A stretch of 64,000 nt of DNA from Deinococcus hopiensis KR-140 (GCF_900176165.1 NZ_FWWU01000009.1:1986501-2050500); one strand, 5' to 3'; positions 47,188 through 59,285 are shown, counted from the first letter of the stretch. The notes: generated from the letters alone by a model not told the origin. Numbers and translations are program-made.

Positions 47188-47948
47188 CGGCGGGCACCGT
47201 GCTGGAAGCCCGTGGCCTGACCCGCCGCTTCGGTGGCCTGGTGGCCGTGGGCGACGTGTCCTTCGACGTGCGTGAGGGCGAGATTTTCGGCCTGATCGGA
47301 CCGAACGGAGCGGGCAAGACCACCCTTTTTAACCTCATGACGGGGCTGACGCCTCCCAGCAGCGGCACGCTGACGTACCGGGGCCAGAAGGTAACGGGAC
47401 TAGCGCCCCACCGCATCGCCACGCTGGGCATGAGCCGCACTTTCCAGAACATCCGGCTGTTCCGCGCCCTCTCTGCGCTAGAGAACGTGAAAATTGCCCA
47501 GCATGTTCGGACGCGGGCGGGGATCTGGGCTGGGGTCTTCGGCACCTCCCGCGCCGAGGAACAGCGGGTGGAGGAACGCGCCTGGGCGCTCCTGGACCTC
47601 GTCGGTCTGGCGGACCGGGCCGGAGAAAGTGCCGGGAACTTCAGCTACGGCGACCAGCGGCGGCTGGAAATCGCCCGCGCCCTGGCGACCGAGCCGCGCG
47701 TGCTGCTGCTGGACGAACCGGCGGCGGGCATGAACACGTCCGAGAAGGGACAACTGACGGGCTTTATCCGCGAGGTGCGCGACCGCTTCGATCTCACCGT
47801 GCTCGTGATCGAACATCACGTGCCCCTCGTGATGAACCTGTGTGACCGGGTGGCCGTGCTGAACTTCGGACAACTGATCGCCATGGGAGACCCGGCCAGC
47901 GTGCAGCGTGACCCCAAAGTGATCGAAGCGTACCTGGGAGGCGAGTGA
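47184..47948 (+). CDS. livG: Branched-chain amino-acid ABC transporter ATP-binding protein
   Basis: A 254-residue ATPase. Walker A GPNGAGKTT, the signature NFSYGDQRRLEIARALATEP, Walker B LLLDEPAAGMN and the C-terminal GEPASV-like GDPASVQRDPKVIEAYLG. GTG 47184 overlaps the livM stop and has GGGAGG upstream. Confidence 0.95.
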   Translation: MTAGTVLEARGLTRRFGGLVAVGDVSFDVREGEIFGLIGPNGAGKTTLFNLMTGLTPPSSGTLTYRGQKVTGLAPHRIATLGMSRTFQNIRLFRALSALENVKIAQHVRTRAGIWAGVFGTSRAEEQRVEERAWALLDLVGLADRAGESAGNFSYGDQRRLEIARALATEPRVLLLDEPAAGMNTSEKGQLTGFIREVRDRFDLTVLVIEHHVPLVMNLCDRVAVLNFGQLIAMGDPASVQRDPKVIEAYLGGE

Positions 47949-48658
47949 TGGCGCTGCTGGAGATCGAGAACCTGAGCGTAAATTACGGCGGTGTGCAGGC
48001 GGTGCGGGGGCTGTCACTGCGGGTGGAAGAAGGCGAGGTGGTTACCCTGATCGGCGCGAACGGGGCGGGCAAGACGACGACGCTGCGGGCCGTATCGCGT
48101 ATGGTCCGCCCACGTGAAGGCCGCCTCTCCTTTGCTGGGCGCGACATCACCCGCACCGCTCCCGATGAGGTGGTGCGCCTCGGCGTCGCGCAGAGCCCGG
48201 AGGGGCGGCAGGTGCTGGCCCGCCAGAGCGTGCAGGACAACCTGGAACTGGGCGGCTACACGCGGAAGAGTGCGGCCGACGTGCGTGCCGACATAAGCCG
48301 GATGTACGAACGCTTTCCCCGCCTGGGCGAGCGGCGCAATCAACTTGCGGGCACCCTCTCCGGAGGCGAACAGCAGATGCTTGCCATCGCCCGGGCGCTG
48401 ATGAGCCGCCCCCGGCTGCTGCTGCTCGACGAGCCGTCGCTGGGCCTGGCCCCCATCATCGTGCGCGAAATCTTTTCGATCATCCGCGAATTGAACGATG
48501 ACGGCACCACGATCTTGCTGGTGGAGCAAAATGCCAGATTGGCGATGGGACAGAGCCACCGCACCTACGTGCTGGAGGCCGGAGCGCTGACACTGGAGGG
48601 CGAGAGCGCAGCCATGCTTAACGATGAGCGCGTGCTGCACGCGTACCTGGGGGGGTAG
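47948..48658 (+). CDS. livF: Branched-chain amino-acid ABC transporter ATP-binding protein
   Basis: A 236-residue ATPase: LLEIENLSVNYGGVQAVRGLSL, Walker A GANGAGKTTTLRAV, signature TLSGGEQQMLAIARALMSRP, Walker B LLLDEPSLGLAP, and VLEAGALTLEG. ATG 47948 shares its first base with the livG stop (TGATG); GTG 47945 is less likely because GGAGG lies only 3 nt away. Confidence 0.95.
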   Translation: MALLEIENLSVNYGGVQAVRGLSLRVEEGEVVTLIGANGAGKTTTLRAVSRMVRPREGRLSFAGRDITRTAPDEVVRLGVAQSPEGRQVLARQSVQDNLELGGYTRKSAADVRADISRMYERFPRLGERRNQLAGTLSGGEQQMLAIARALMSRPRLLLLDEPSLGLAPIIVREIFSIIRELNDDGTTILLVEQNARLAMGQSHRTYVLEAGALTLEGESAAMLNDERVLHAYLGG

Positions 48659-48675
48659 AGGGCCCGGAGGGCCAG

Positions 48676-48706
48676 CCCCCTCACCCCTTGCTCCGCATGG
48701 CCCTCG
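48676..48706. repeat. Short dispersed repeat, copy 2
   Basis: It matches 21775-21807 in about 29 of 31 positions (ccccctcaccccttgct ... ggccctcg). It lies between the convergent livF and ftsY genes. Its origin is unknown. Confidence 0.5.
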
Positions 48707-48744
48707 AAGGGAGAGGGGAAACCCACAGCCCCACCCTCCGCTTC

Positions 48745-49710
48745 CTACCGCGCTTCCGCCTGCGGAACGTCCACATCGAACAGCGCCCGCACAAATTCCC
48801 GACTGTCGAAGGGGCGCAGGTCCTCGGCACGCTCGCCCACGCCGATGAACTTGATGGGCACGCCGAGTTCACGGACGATAGGCACGAGGATGCCGCCCTT
48901 GGCCGTGCCGTCGAGCTTGGTCACGATCACGCCCGTGATGGGCGTGGCCTCGTGGAACTTCTTGGCCTGGGCGAGACCGTTTTGCCCGGTCACGGCGTCC
49001 AGCACCAGCCAGACCTCGGTAGGCTCGCCGGGATCGGCCTTGTCCACCACGCGGCGAACCTTTTTCAGCTCCTCCATCAGGTTGTGCTTGTTGTGCAGGC
49101 GTCCGGCGGTGTCGATAAACAGCAGGTCCGTGCCGCGGGCGGCGCGGGCGGTGGCGCCGTCGAAAGCGACGGCAGCGGGGTCTCCCCCATCCGCTCCCTG
49201 GACTACAGGCACGCCGAGCCGCTCACCCCACACGCCGAGCTGAGCGCCCGCCGCCGCGCGGAAGGTATCGCCCGCCGCGAACATCACGGTCTTGCCCCGG
49301 CCCATGTAGTACTCGCCGAGCTTGGCGATGGTGGTCGTCTTGCCCACGCCATTCACGCCCACCACCATCACCACGTGGCCTTTGGGGTCCACCACGGTGC
49401 GGCTCGCGTCGGGTGAGAAACCCAGCTTGCGAAACTGCGCGCGCCGGGCATCGGGCTCGAGCTGCAGGGTCAGGGCCTCCATCAGGGCTTCTTGCAGGTT
49501 GGACTTGTCGCTCGCCTTGATGTCCTCCAAGATCTCCTCGGTGGCGGCGCGGCCCACATCGGCGGCGATCAGGGCGTACTCGAGGTCCTCGATGGAATCC
49601 AGGCGGTTTGTGAAGACGTCCCGCAGGTCGTTGCCGAGGTTGCCGGCGCTGTCGTTCAGTTGCTTGCGGGTCTTGCTCAGGCCGTCCCGCAGGCGCTCTA
49701 GCCAGGTCAT
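48745..49710 (-). CDS. ftsY: Signal recognition particle receptor FtsY
   Basis: A 321-residue GTPase that receives SRP-ribosome complexes at the membrane. N and G domains: VVGVNGVGKTTTIAKLG, DTFRAAAGAQL, FIDTAGRLHNK, VTKLDGTAKGG and GVGERAEDLRPFD are diagnostic. No long acidic A domain is present, as in other Deinococcus-Thermus. ATG 49710 follows TATGGT by 6 nt (leaderless). Confidence 0.96.
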   Translation of the reverse strand: MTWLERLRDGLSKTRKQLNDSAGNLGNDLRDVFTNRLDSIEDLEYALIAADVGRAATEEILEDIKASDKSNLQEALMEALTLQLEPDARRAQFRKLGFSPDASRTVVDPKGHVVMVVGVNGVGKTTTIAKLGEYYMGRGKTVMFAAGDTFRAAAGAQLGVWGERLGVPVVQGADGGDPAAVAFDGATARAARGTDLLFIDTAGRLHNKHNLMEELKKVRRVVDKADPGEPTEVWLVLDAVTGQNGLAQAKKFHEATPITGVIVTKLDGTAKGGILVPIVRELGVPIKFIGVGERAEDLRPFDSREFVRALFDVDVPQAEAR

Positions 49711-49732
49711 GCGCTCACCATAGCGCGTGGGC

Positions 49733-49990
49733 TCAGCCCGGGGCCGTCTCGCGCAGCAGCTGGAGCTTGAGGACACTCAGCCGCCCACGGTTCAGCACCC
49801 CCTTGAGCAGCGCGCGGTCTTCCAGGGCCAACACGGGCACGTCGTTGCCATAGCGGGAACGCAAAAGGGGGTCCGAGTCCACGTCCACAGGCACGTAGCG
49901 GTAGGCCAGGGCGTTCAGCGCCGCCTGCGCCTGCTCGCACAGGTGGCACCCCGCGCGGGTGTAGAGGGTGAGTTCAGGAAGGCGGGGCAC
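49733..49990 (-). CDS. Glutaredoxin-like (DUF836) thiol protein
   Basis: An 85-residue thioredoxin-fold protein. LTLYTRAGCHLCEQAQAAL gives the CxxC active site (CHLC), and YGNDVPVLALED carries the cis-proline. The start GTG 49990 is 14 bp downstream of the kinase-propeller gene, so the two are probably cotranscribed. Confidence 0.8.
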   Translation of the reverse strand: MPRLPELTLYTRAGCHLCEQAQAALNALAYRYVPVDVDSDPLLRSRYGNDVPVLALEDRALLKGVLNRGRLSVLKLQLLRETAPG

Positions 49991-50004
49991 CGTGGCGGGG
50001 GTGC

Positions 50005-52098
50005 TCAGACCCGGACCGGTACGGCCCGCTTAACGAGGGACATGGCCTGCACAGGCGCGTACATATCGCGCGAGGAGAGCAGGTCTCCGGCGGAGGAGTA
50101 CATCCGCAGCACCTGGCCGCCCTGACGCACGGCGTAGATCTGCCCGGTCTCGGTGACCTGGAGCAGCCACGGCGCGCCCTCGGGTTCCCCCACCAGGGTC
50201 TCCAGGGTAAACGCGGGGCCCGGGGTCCCGTCGGGTTCGATGCGGCGCACCTTGCGGGCCACCGAATCGACGATATAGACCGAGCCCGATGGATCCACGC
50301 CCAGACCGTCAAGGTCGCGCAGGGCCTCGCTCTTGCGGTCAAGGCGGAAGGCGTAGCGGCTGAGGTACTCGCCCTCCGGGGTAAAGCGCTGCACCTCCTT
50401 GTTGCCCACGTCCAGCACGTAGATGTGCCCATCAGGCGCCGACACGATGGTGCGGGGCTTCTCGAAGCGGCCCATGCCCGGTCCCCGGCCTCCGAAGCGC
50501 CACGCGAAGCGGCCGGCGGTGTCGTAGACCGTGACCGTACAGGCCTCGCCGTCCAGCACATACACGTGTCCGCGCGACACCGTGAGGCTCACGGGTTGCA
50601 GCAGCATGCCCTCGCCCAGCCCGTAGGCACCGAACGCGCCCACCTCACGGCCGTCGGGGGCGAGCTTGCGGACCAGCGCGTTCGTCTTGCCCTGCCGGAA
50701 CTCCAGCAGGCTGAGGTACAGAAAGCCGTCTGCGTCGCTGGCCAACGCGTTGGGCACGTTGGGCAGTCCGCCCTCGGCCACCGAGAGGTCGCGCAGGCCC
50801 ACCCGCAACTTGCCCTGCAGGTCCAGCAGGCGCAGCGCTGCCCGCTGCTCACCCACGCCCAGCGCCAGGGCGAAGGGATCGGTAAAGGCGTCGTCGGTCA
50901 GCACGCCCTTGTCCAGGCGGGAAATCACCTCATCGAGCGTGGGACGGCTGGCGGCGTCTTTCTCGATCATGTTCAAGATCAGGTCGCTCAAACGGCCCGG
51001 CACCTCGATGTTCATCTGCTTGGGCGGCTTGGGGGCCTCGAACACCTGCTGGTGCACCACAGCCTCGTAGCTGCCCTTGAACGCGGGCTCGCCCGTCACC
51101 ATCTCATAGGCGAGCAGGCCCAGCGAGTACACGTCGCTGCGGGCATCCACCCGGTGGCCCTTGGCCTGTTCGGGCGCCATGTAGATGGGCGTGCCCACCC
51201 GCGCGCCGGTCATGGTCAGCCGGGTCAGCACGCGTCCCACCGCGATGCCGAAGTCCATCAGCTTGACGCCGCCCTCACGCAGCAGGCCATCCACAAAAGC
51301 CCCTTTAAGGACCATCACGTTGGCAGGCTTGATGTCGCGGTGGACCACGTTCTGCATGTGGATGTGCCGCAGCGCATCGGCAAGCGCCCGGACGATCTGC
51401 ACCGTCTCGGCAAAACTTAGGGTGCGGTCGTCCAGCACGGCTTCCAGGCTCTCACCATCGAGGAACTCCATGGCGATGTAGTGCTCGGGGTCCTCCATCT
51501 TGTAGTCGTACACGCGCACGATGTTGGGGTGGTTGAACCGTTTGAGCACCTCGGCCTCGCGGTAAAAGCGCTTGACGAATTTGGTGTCTTCCAGGTACTT
51601 CTCCTGCGGGACTTTCAGGGCCACAGTGCGCCCATCGGTCTTGCGCCGCCCCCGGAACACGCTGCCCATGCCGCCGCTGCCGATGCGCTCCAGCACCTCG
51701 TACTCCTGAAAGTGCAGGTCCGGCACCGTGTTGTTGCTCGGCGTGGGAGGTGGGGGAGGCGCGGTCCGCTGAAAGCGCAGGGTCCGCAGAGGACGCGAGT
51801 TCGCGAGGTTGGCGATCTGCCCCGGCAGTGGACGCGAACCCAGCACAAAGGCCCCGCTGCCCACGAGCACCGCCGCCACGGCCGCGAGGCCCTGCACCCG
51901 GTCGAGTTGACCGTTGCCAAAAGCCAGAAACGTCATGGCGCCGGTCAGCGCAAGCGCGAGCGCCGCCAGCAGCATTCCCAGCACCCGCTCACCCATCCGC
52001 AGGGTCAGCAGCAGGCCCACCAGAAACAGGGAGGCGAGCAGCAGGAGATTCAAGCGCTCTCCCCCCCGTCGGACCGCCCGGAAGCGGGCCGTGAACAC
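50005..52098 (-). CDS. Membrane Ser/Thr kinase with C-terminal NHL/beta-propeller domain
   Basis: A 697-residue protein with about three N-terminal helices (about 16-33, 39-60, 71-87), a Pro-rich linker, a complete kinase domain (Gly loop IGSGGMGSV 139-147, Lys162, HRDIKPAN 253-260, DFG 282-284, YMAPEQ) and a C-terminal propeller (FLYLSLLEF, HVYVLDGEACTVTVYD, HIYVLDVGNKEVQRF, SVYIVDSVARKVRRI). The layout resembles the Deinococcus kinase RqkA, which acts in radiation response; orthology is not proved. No radiation/desiccation response motif is seen upstream. The start is GTG 52098. Confidence 0.87.
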   Translation of the reverse strand: MFTARFRAVRRGGERLNLLLLASLFLVGLLLTLRMGERVLGMLLAALALALTGAMTFLAFGNGQLDRVQGLAAVAAVLVGSGAFVLGSRPLPGQIANLANSRPLRTLRFQRTAPPPPPTPSNNTVPDLHFQEYEVLERIGSGGMGSVFRGRRKTDGRTVALKVPQEKYLEDTKFVKRFYREAEVLKRFNHPNIVRVYDYKMEDPEHYIAMEFLDGESLEAVLDDRTLSFAETVQIVRALADALRHIHMQNVVHRDIKPANVMVLKGAFVDGLLREGGVKLMDFGIAVGRVLTRLTMTGARVGTPIYMAPEQAKGHRVDARSDVYSLGLLAYEMVTGEPAFKGSYEAVVHQQVFEAPKPPKQMNIEVPGRLSDLILNMIEKDAASRPTLDEVISRLDKGVLTDDAFTDPFALALGVGEQRAALRLLDLQGKLRVGLRDLSVAEGGLPNVPNALASDADGFLYLSLLEFRQGKTNALVRKLAPDGREVGAFGAYGLGEGMLLQPVSLTVSRGHVYVLDGEACTVTVYDTAGRFAWRFGGRGPGMGRFEKPRTIVSAPDGHIYVLDVGNKEVQRFTPEGEYLSRYAFRLDRKSEALRDLDGLGVDPSGSVYIVDSVARKVRRIEPDGTPGPAFTLETLVGEPEGAPWLLQVTETGQIYAVRQGGQVLRMYSSAGDLLSSRDMYAPVQAMSLVKRAVPVRV

Positions 52099-52205
52099 AT
52101 TCGCACAGCGGAAGACCTTGTGGGCATGTCCTAAGTTATACCCAATGGGGCCTGTCTAAGACCTTGCAGACGTGCGGCAGACCCCCGAATGCGTTCCTCC
52201 CCGCC

Positions 52206-52802
52206 TCAGCGCAATTTGCCCAGGCTCTTCCGGATCAGGGCGTCGGCGCTCTGCTCTGGGTTCTCGGCCAGCAGCTCGGCCACCACCCCGCGTACCTGCG
52301 CCTCGCGGAAGCCCAGCGCCAACAACGCGTCCACCGCGTCGCGGCCCGCCGTACTCGTAACGGCGGCGGGTTTGGTCCCGGGGCCCGCCCCCGCCGTGAG
52401 GTGCTCGGGCACCTTGTTCTGCAACTCCAGCACCAGGCGCTCAGCGGTCTTCTTGCCCACGCCCGACACGCTGGAGAGCAGTTTGACATCGCCCGTCAGC
52501 AGCCCCTGGGCGACGGCGCTCACCGGCAGGGCAGACAGCAGCGCGAGGCCCAGCTTGGGGCCAACGCCGCTGACCCCCGTCAGCAGGTCAAAGAGGCGCA
52601 GGCTGTCGGCATCCATGAAGCCAAACAGCAGCTGCGCGTCCTCCCGCACCACGAAGCGGGTGCTGAGTTCGGCAGGCTGCCCCGGCGAGAGGCGGCCCAG
52701 GGTAGAGGTGGGGCAAAACACCTCGTAGCCCACACCCCCCGCCACGATCACGGCGCTCGACTCGCGCACCTCGCGCACGACGCCACTCAGGTAAGCAATC
52801 AC
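52206..52802 (-). CDS. ruvA: Holliday junction branch migration protein RuvA
   Basis: A 198-residue protein binding Holliday junctions. It begins MIAYLSGVVREV, has FDLLTGVSGVGPKLGLALLSALP and LSSVSGVGKKTAERLVLEL (the two helix-hairpin-helix motifs), and the RuvB-binding domain III at the end (DALLALGFREAQVRGVV). GTG 52802 follows TACAAT by 6 nt (leaderless). Confidence 0.95.
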   Translation of the reverse strand: MIAYLSGVVREVRESSAVIVAGGVGYEVFCPTSTLGRLSPGQPAELSTRFVVREDAQLLFGFMDADSLRLFDLLTGVSGVGPKLGLALLSALPVSAVAQGLLTGDVKLLSSVSGVGKKTAERLVLELQNKVPEHLTAGAGPGTKPAAVTSTAGRDAVDALLALGFREAQVRGVVAELLAENPEQSADALIRKSLGKLR

Positions 52803-52832
52803 GCCCTGATTGTAGAGGGCGTGGCCGACGCC

Positions 52833-53324
52833 CTACCGTGGCCCGCTGCTGAGCACCACGACGTAGGCGGTGCCCCGGCGGCCCTGCACCACGCCCGCCC
52901 CGGCCCGGGTGTAACGCGCGTCGGTCAGCACCGAGCAGTGAATGGGCGAGTGCAGCCACCAGTTCACCGCCGCCGCCAGATTCAACCCCGCTCCCAAGTA
53001 GATGATCTCGGTCACGCTCGCCGCCCGCACGCCCGTACTCGCGGCGCGAATGCGGGGCGTGCTGCCCCCGGCTCCGAAATGGCTGATGCGTCCGCTGCTG
53101 CCCATGTACCCGGCCTGGGTACGGGCGGCAAGGGCGTGGGAGAGGCTGGCTGTCAGGGGCGCAGCGGTGGGACGCCGACCCAAGCCCGGACAGTTCACGC
53201 CCCCAGCGCGGGCCCGATTGAGCCCGGCCAGAAGCTGCGCTTCGGCGGACGACTGCGCCTGAACGGTGGGAAGCGTCAACGCCAGAAGCCCGGCCGTCAG
53301 CGACAGGAATCGTTGAGCAAGCAT
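52833..53324 (-). CDS. Secreted CAP/SCP-domain protein
   Basis: A 163-residue exported protein: signal peptide MLAQRFLSLTAGLLALTLPTVQAQ, then LLAGLNRARAGGVNCPGL, LSHALAARTQAGYM, ISHFG, AAVNWWLHSPIHCSVLTDARYTRAGAGVV, matching the CAP superfamily (as in YkwD). The role is unknown. ATG 53324 follows TATTCT by 8 nt. Confidence 0.82.
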   Translation of the reverse strand: MLAQRFLSLTAGLLALTLPTVQAQSSAEAQLLAGLNRARAGGVNCPGLGRRPTAAPLTASLSHALAARTQAGYMGSSGRISHFGAGGSTPRIRAASTGVRAASVTEIIYLGAGLNLAAAVNWWLHSPIHCSVLTDARYTRAGAGVVQGRRGTAYVVVLSSGPR

Positions 53325-53546
53325 GTGAGGGGAGAATAAGAGCTGCAGCAGTGCCTCGGCGTGACGTTGAGGGCAGACAGGGCGGCCACGCTCTGCTAAG
53401 GGGAAGCGTGCAGAGCGCCCTCACGCTCCGCTCGCGCGGTCCTCCTCCTTGGGAAGAAGGTCAAACAACATGCGCCTCCGGCATTTCCCGGGCCATTCAA
53501 AAGCGTGGGCTCCCACCGGAGTGAGGGCCCGTCCTCATAAAAGAGG

Positions 53547-53668
53547 TTTAGCGCATCTGTCCGGATGGCGCGGCGCGTGGAAGGGCACCCCTCACGGCGT
53601 CATTCTCCTCCTTGCGCAGTTCGCTTGCCAGGCCCGGTCAAAAAGAAGTCCGCACGTTGACAAGTGCT

Positions 53669-53673
<5 letters not shown>
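53547..53673. repeat. MITE-like repeat A, copy 1
   Basis: About 127 bp with imperfect terminal inverted repeats (TTTAGCGCAT...GTC at the left; cctagagcac...GTC at the right on the other strand). It is homologous to 57287-57419 over its full length. Its right end includes the stop codon of the M3 peptidase gene. Internally it can fold into a long stem. No coding potential. Confidence 0.75.
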
Positions 53674-55729
<2,056 letters not shown>

Positions 55730-55815
55730 GGAGGCGAGTATAGACAGAGTAGCTGCAGGCTGTACCCGGCAAACCGGCGGATGGTGGGCATGGTAGGCGC
55801 GTGCTTTACTTCCGC

Positions 55816-56805
55816 ATGGACGCCCCAACAGACGCCCAGCGCCTACCGCCCTCACGCGCCCTGCGGCCCGCTGCACTGAAGGACCTGCCCGCCGTGGCCG
55901 CCTTCCTGACGGAAGCCCACCCCGAATCCCCGGTGGCGGTCGCGGACCTCGAGCGGATGGAGAGCATGCGCCTGGAAGGCGAGCCTTTCATCCGGACGCT
56001 GGCCTTGGAGGGCACGCGCATCGTTGGTCTGGCGGAAACAGGCGTGCCGAGGATGGACAGCCACCCCGGCTGGCGGGACGTGACGGTAAGGACGTTGCCC
56101 GAACTCGCGGGAAGCGAACTGGCCGAGGCCCTGCTGGCCGGCGGCGAGGCGGCGGCGCTGGACCAGGGCGCGCACACCCTGGTCACCCGCGTGCGCGAGG
56201 ACTGGTGGGAGAGAGCTTTTTTCGAGGCGCGCGGCTACCGCGAACACGACCGGATGTGGCCGAGCACCCTCGACCTGCGAACGCTCGACTTTGCGCGCTT
56301 CTCGGGGTACGAGGACCGGGCGCGGGCGGTGGGCGTGCGGATCGCCCCGCTTGCTGAACTGATCTCCAATTTCGGCGAAACCGAGCAGCGTCGCCTGTAC
56401 ACCCTCATCTCGGCCCTGCTGCGCGACGTGCCCAGCACCACGCCCATCTCCGTGTGGCCCTTCGAAACCTGGCAGCACCGGGTGGCGGGACGGGTACAAC
56501 CGGAAGGGCTGTTCGTCGCCGTGGCCCCCGACGGCGAGTGGGTGGGCGTAAGCGAGTTGTATCTGCCCGTTACAACCCGACCTCGCACCCTGCACAACGG
56601 TTTGACGGGCGTGCGGCCCGCGTGGCGTGGCCGCGGGGTGGCCTACGCCCTCAAGCTCGCAGCGGCCCGGGCAGCGCTCGCGCGGGGCTTTACGCACTCG
56701 CGGACCAGCAACCATTCGGTCAACCGGCCCATGCTCGCGGTCAACGATCGCCTGGGGTTCGTGCGTGAGGCAGCGGCGGTGACGCTGCTGCGGGAGCACC
56801 TTTAA
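55816..56805 (+). CDS. Tandem GNAT acetyltransferase
   Basis: A 329-residue protein with two GNAT domains. The first starts at ALRPAALKDLPAVAAFL; the second has GLFVAVAPDGEWVGVSELYL and LTGVRPAWRGRGVAYALKLAAARAALARG, the acetyl-CoA binding loop (R-G-R-G-V-A). The acceptor is unknown. ATG 55816 is chosen over the longer frame at 55801. Confidence 0.85.
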   Translation: MDAPTDAQRLPPSRALRPAALKDLPAVAAFLTEAHPESPVAVADLERMESMRLEGEPFIRTLALEGTRIVGLAETGVPRMDSHPGWRDVTVRTLPELAGSELAEALLAGGEAAALDQGAHTLVTRVREDWWERAFFEARGYREHDRMWPSTLDLRTLDFARFSGYEDRARAVGVRIAPLAELISNFGETEQRRLYTLISALLRDVPSTTPISVWPFETWQHRVAGRVQPEGLFVAVAPDGEWVGVSELYLPVTTRPRTLHNGLTGVRPAWRGRGVAYALKLAAARAALARGFTHSRTSNHSVNRPMLAVNDRLGFVREAAAVTLLREHL

Positions 56806-57286
56806 CACCTGCGGGATAGGCATCCTATGCGTTCCGGTTCACCGGTTACAGGGGCCACCAGAGGGTGAGGGAGCAAACGCGCTTCCCTCTGGTGCTCCAG
56901 ACGGCGACGCGGCACGGCGAGCAACTAAGGGCTTCGGGGGTTTGGAAGAGTTGGTGCTTCAGAGGCGCACCGCTCAAGGACCAGAGGCGTTTGACAGGTT
57001 GCAGCGCTGCGGAACAGGGAGGCGGCCAGACGAATGCCCGGCGGGCACTGCAACTGCATGGCGTGCAAGACCAGGACGGTCTCCCGGCTCTTCCCCCTGG
57101 AACGCCGCGGTATTGGCCGTGGGTCACAGCCCGTCCTGGCGTTTTCCCACCTGCGGGCAGACGCAGGCACAGACGTACAGCCACCCGTAACGGTGTTGGG
57201 CGCGCACAGTGGGCGCTTTGCCTCGCTTGGCCCGGCGCCTGCCCACCAGGGGCCTTAACCCCTCACGGTGCTCCTCGGTGCCCGCT
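56806..57286. other. 480-bp stretch with no recognised gene
   Basis: Two inverted repeats are visible: caccagaggg / ccctctggtg (56856-56865 and 56885-56894), and ataggcatcctat just past the GNAT stop. Several overlapping frames exist on both strands but none has a clear family or Shine-Dalgarno. It may be decayed coding DNA. Confidence 0.4.
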
Positions 57287-57419
57287 TCTAGCGCCTTTGT
57301 CCGAATGGGGCGCCGCGCGTGGAAGGGCAGCCCTCACGGCGCCCCCCATTCTCCCCCATGCGCATTTCGCTCGCCGGGCTCGGTCAAAAAGAAGTCCTCC
57401 TCTTGACCAATGCGCTAAA
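57287..57419. repeat. MITE-like repeat A, copy 2
   Basis: About 133 bp homologous to copy 1 and ending ...aatgcgctaaa, the inverse of TTTAGCGCAT. Read on the minus strand it contains gaatgggg..cgccg pairing with cggcgccccattc, a stem of about 13 bp, and ggtcaa...ttgacc nearby. It ends 22 bp past the queA stop codon. Confidence 0.75.
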
Positions 57420-57441
57420 TGTCCTCCCACTTCTACGCAGC

Positions 57442-58539
57442 CTACCGCTGGCCGCTCAAGCTTTCCCGCTCCAGCAGCATCGCGTCACCCAGCGAGTAGA
57501 ACCGGTAACCTTCCGCAAGCGCGGCGTCATAGGCGCCCCGAATGCGGTCCTCGCCCGCGAAGGCGGCCACGAGCAGCATGAGCGTGCTGCCCGGCAGGTG
57601 CAGATTGGTGATCAGGAGGTCTGGCACCCGCACCGGCACGCCCGGCACGATGAAGATGGCGGTGTCGCCCTCGCCCTCCCGCACCGTGCCGTCCTCGTTC
57701 GCGCTGCTTTCCAGCGCCCGCACAGTGGTGGTGCCCACGGCCACGACGCGCCGGCCCTCCGCCTTCGCGCGGTTGATGGCGGAAGCGGTGGACGCGCTGA
57801 TTGCGTAGCGTTCGGCGTGCATCACGTGCTCCGACACGCTGCCCGAGATGGGCCGGAAGGTGCCCGCTCCGACGTGGAGGGTAATCGCGCGGCGCTCCAC
57901 GCCCAGCGCGCCGAGGTGCGCGAGCAGTTCGGGCGTAAAGTGGAGGCCCGCTGTGGGAGCGGCCACACTGCCCGGTTCGCGCGCATAGACGGTCTGGTAG
58001 CGCTCGCGCCACGTCTCGTCGCTGTCCCCGGCGTCGATGTAGGGGGGCAGAGGCAGGCGGCCGATCTCGTCGAGGTGAGGCTTGATGTCGCGCTCGAAGC
58101 GCAGCAGGCGGGCGCCACCGGGCAGCGTACCGACCACCTCGGCGCGGTGCCTCGCCTCGCCCTCGCCCAGCCACAGCTCCTTGCCTGCGCGCCTCGCCGG
58201 CTTGAGGTAGGCGGACCAGACGCTGCACCCCAGTTCTGGCACAGCCTCCTCTCGCAAAAGCAGCACCTCCACCTGGCCGCCGCCGAAGCCGTTCTCCACA
58301 GGTTTGCGGGCCATGACCCGCGCTGGAATCACGCGGCTTTCGTTGAAAACAAGCACGTCTCCGGCGCGCAGCAGTTCGGGCAAGTCGTGGAAAATGCGGT
58401 GCTCCAACCCTTCGCGCCCCACCACCATCAGCCGAGAGGCGTCGCGCGGCTCGGCCCCCGTCTGGGCGATTCGTTCGGGCGGCAACTCAAAGGCGAGGCG
58501 GGCCAACACGGCGTCGGCCTCTGTTCGGGGGTCCGGCAT
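57442..58539 (-). CDS. queA: tRNA preQ1(34) S-adenosylmethionine ribosyltransferase-isomerase
   Basis: A 365-residue enzyme of queuosine synthesis. Motifs: FELPPERIAQTGAEPRDASRLMV, GDVLVFNESRVIPARVMARK, GRLPLPPYIDAGDSDETWRERYQTVYAREPGSVAAPTAGLHFTPELL, and NLHLPGSTLMLLVAAFAG. It lies 5 bp downstream of the NYN gene and is probably cotranscribed. Confidence 0.95.
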   Translation of the reverse strand: MPDPRTEADAVLARLAFELPPERIAQTGAEPRDASRLMVVGREGLEHRIFHDLPELLRAGDVLVFNESRVIPARVMARKPVENGFGGGQVEVLLLREEAVPELGCSVWSAYLKPARRAGKELWLGEGEARHRAEVVGTLPGGARLLRFERDIKPHLDEIGRLPLPPYIDAGDSDETWRERYQTVYAREPGSVAAPTAGLHFTPELLAHLGALGVERRAITLHVGAGTFRPISGSVSEHVMHAERYAISASTASAINRAKAEGRRVVAVGTTTVRALESSANEDGTVREGEGDTAIFIVPGVPVRVPDLLITNLHLPGSTLMLLVAAFAGEDRIRGAYDAALAEGYRFYSLGDAMLLERESLSGQR

Positions 58540-58544
58540 CCCGC

Positions 58545-59129
<585 letters not shown>

Positions 59130-59257
59130 TGGAGGTTCTCCTGTTGGGGAAAGAAAAGAGGGCCGGGGAAAAGTTGTGCCCAAAGGCAAGGGAGAGCAAA
59201 AAGGAGGGGCTGGCCCGCGCCAGCCGGAAGCGCAGGGTTCCCAGAGTCTAGCAATGG

Positions 59258-59285
59258 AAAAAGACCCGGCGCCGGGGGCCGGGCG
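59258..59285 (-). terminator. Terminator-like hairpin inside the DUF805 frame
   Basis: On the minus strand a GC stem (cccgg...ccggg) is followed by TCTTTTT. It lies inside the frame that continues from DUF805 to NYN, so it would stop DUF805 transcription before any stop codon. Confidence 0.6.

Noticed and set aside
52099..52205. Search for a radiation/desiccation response motif (RDRM) upstream of the kinase-propeller gene and ruvA
   Set aside because: No palindrome near the TTATGTCATTGACATAA form is present; a TATAAC box is the only promoter-like signal seen.
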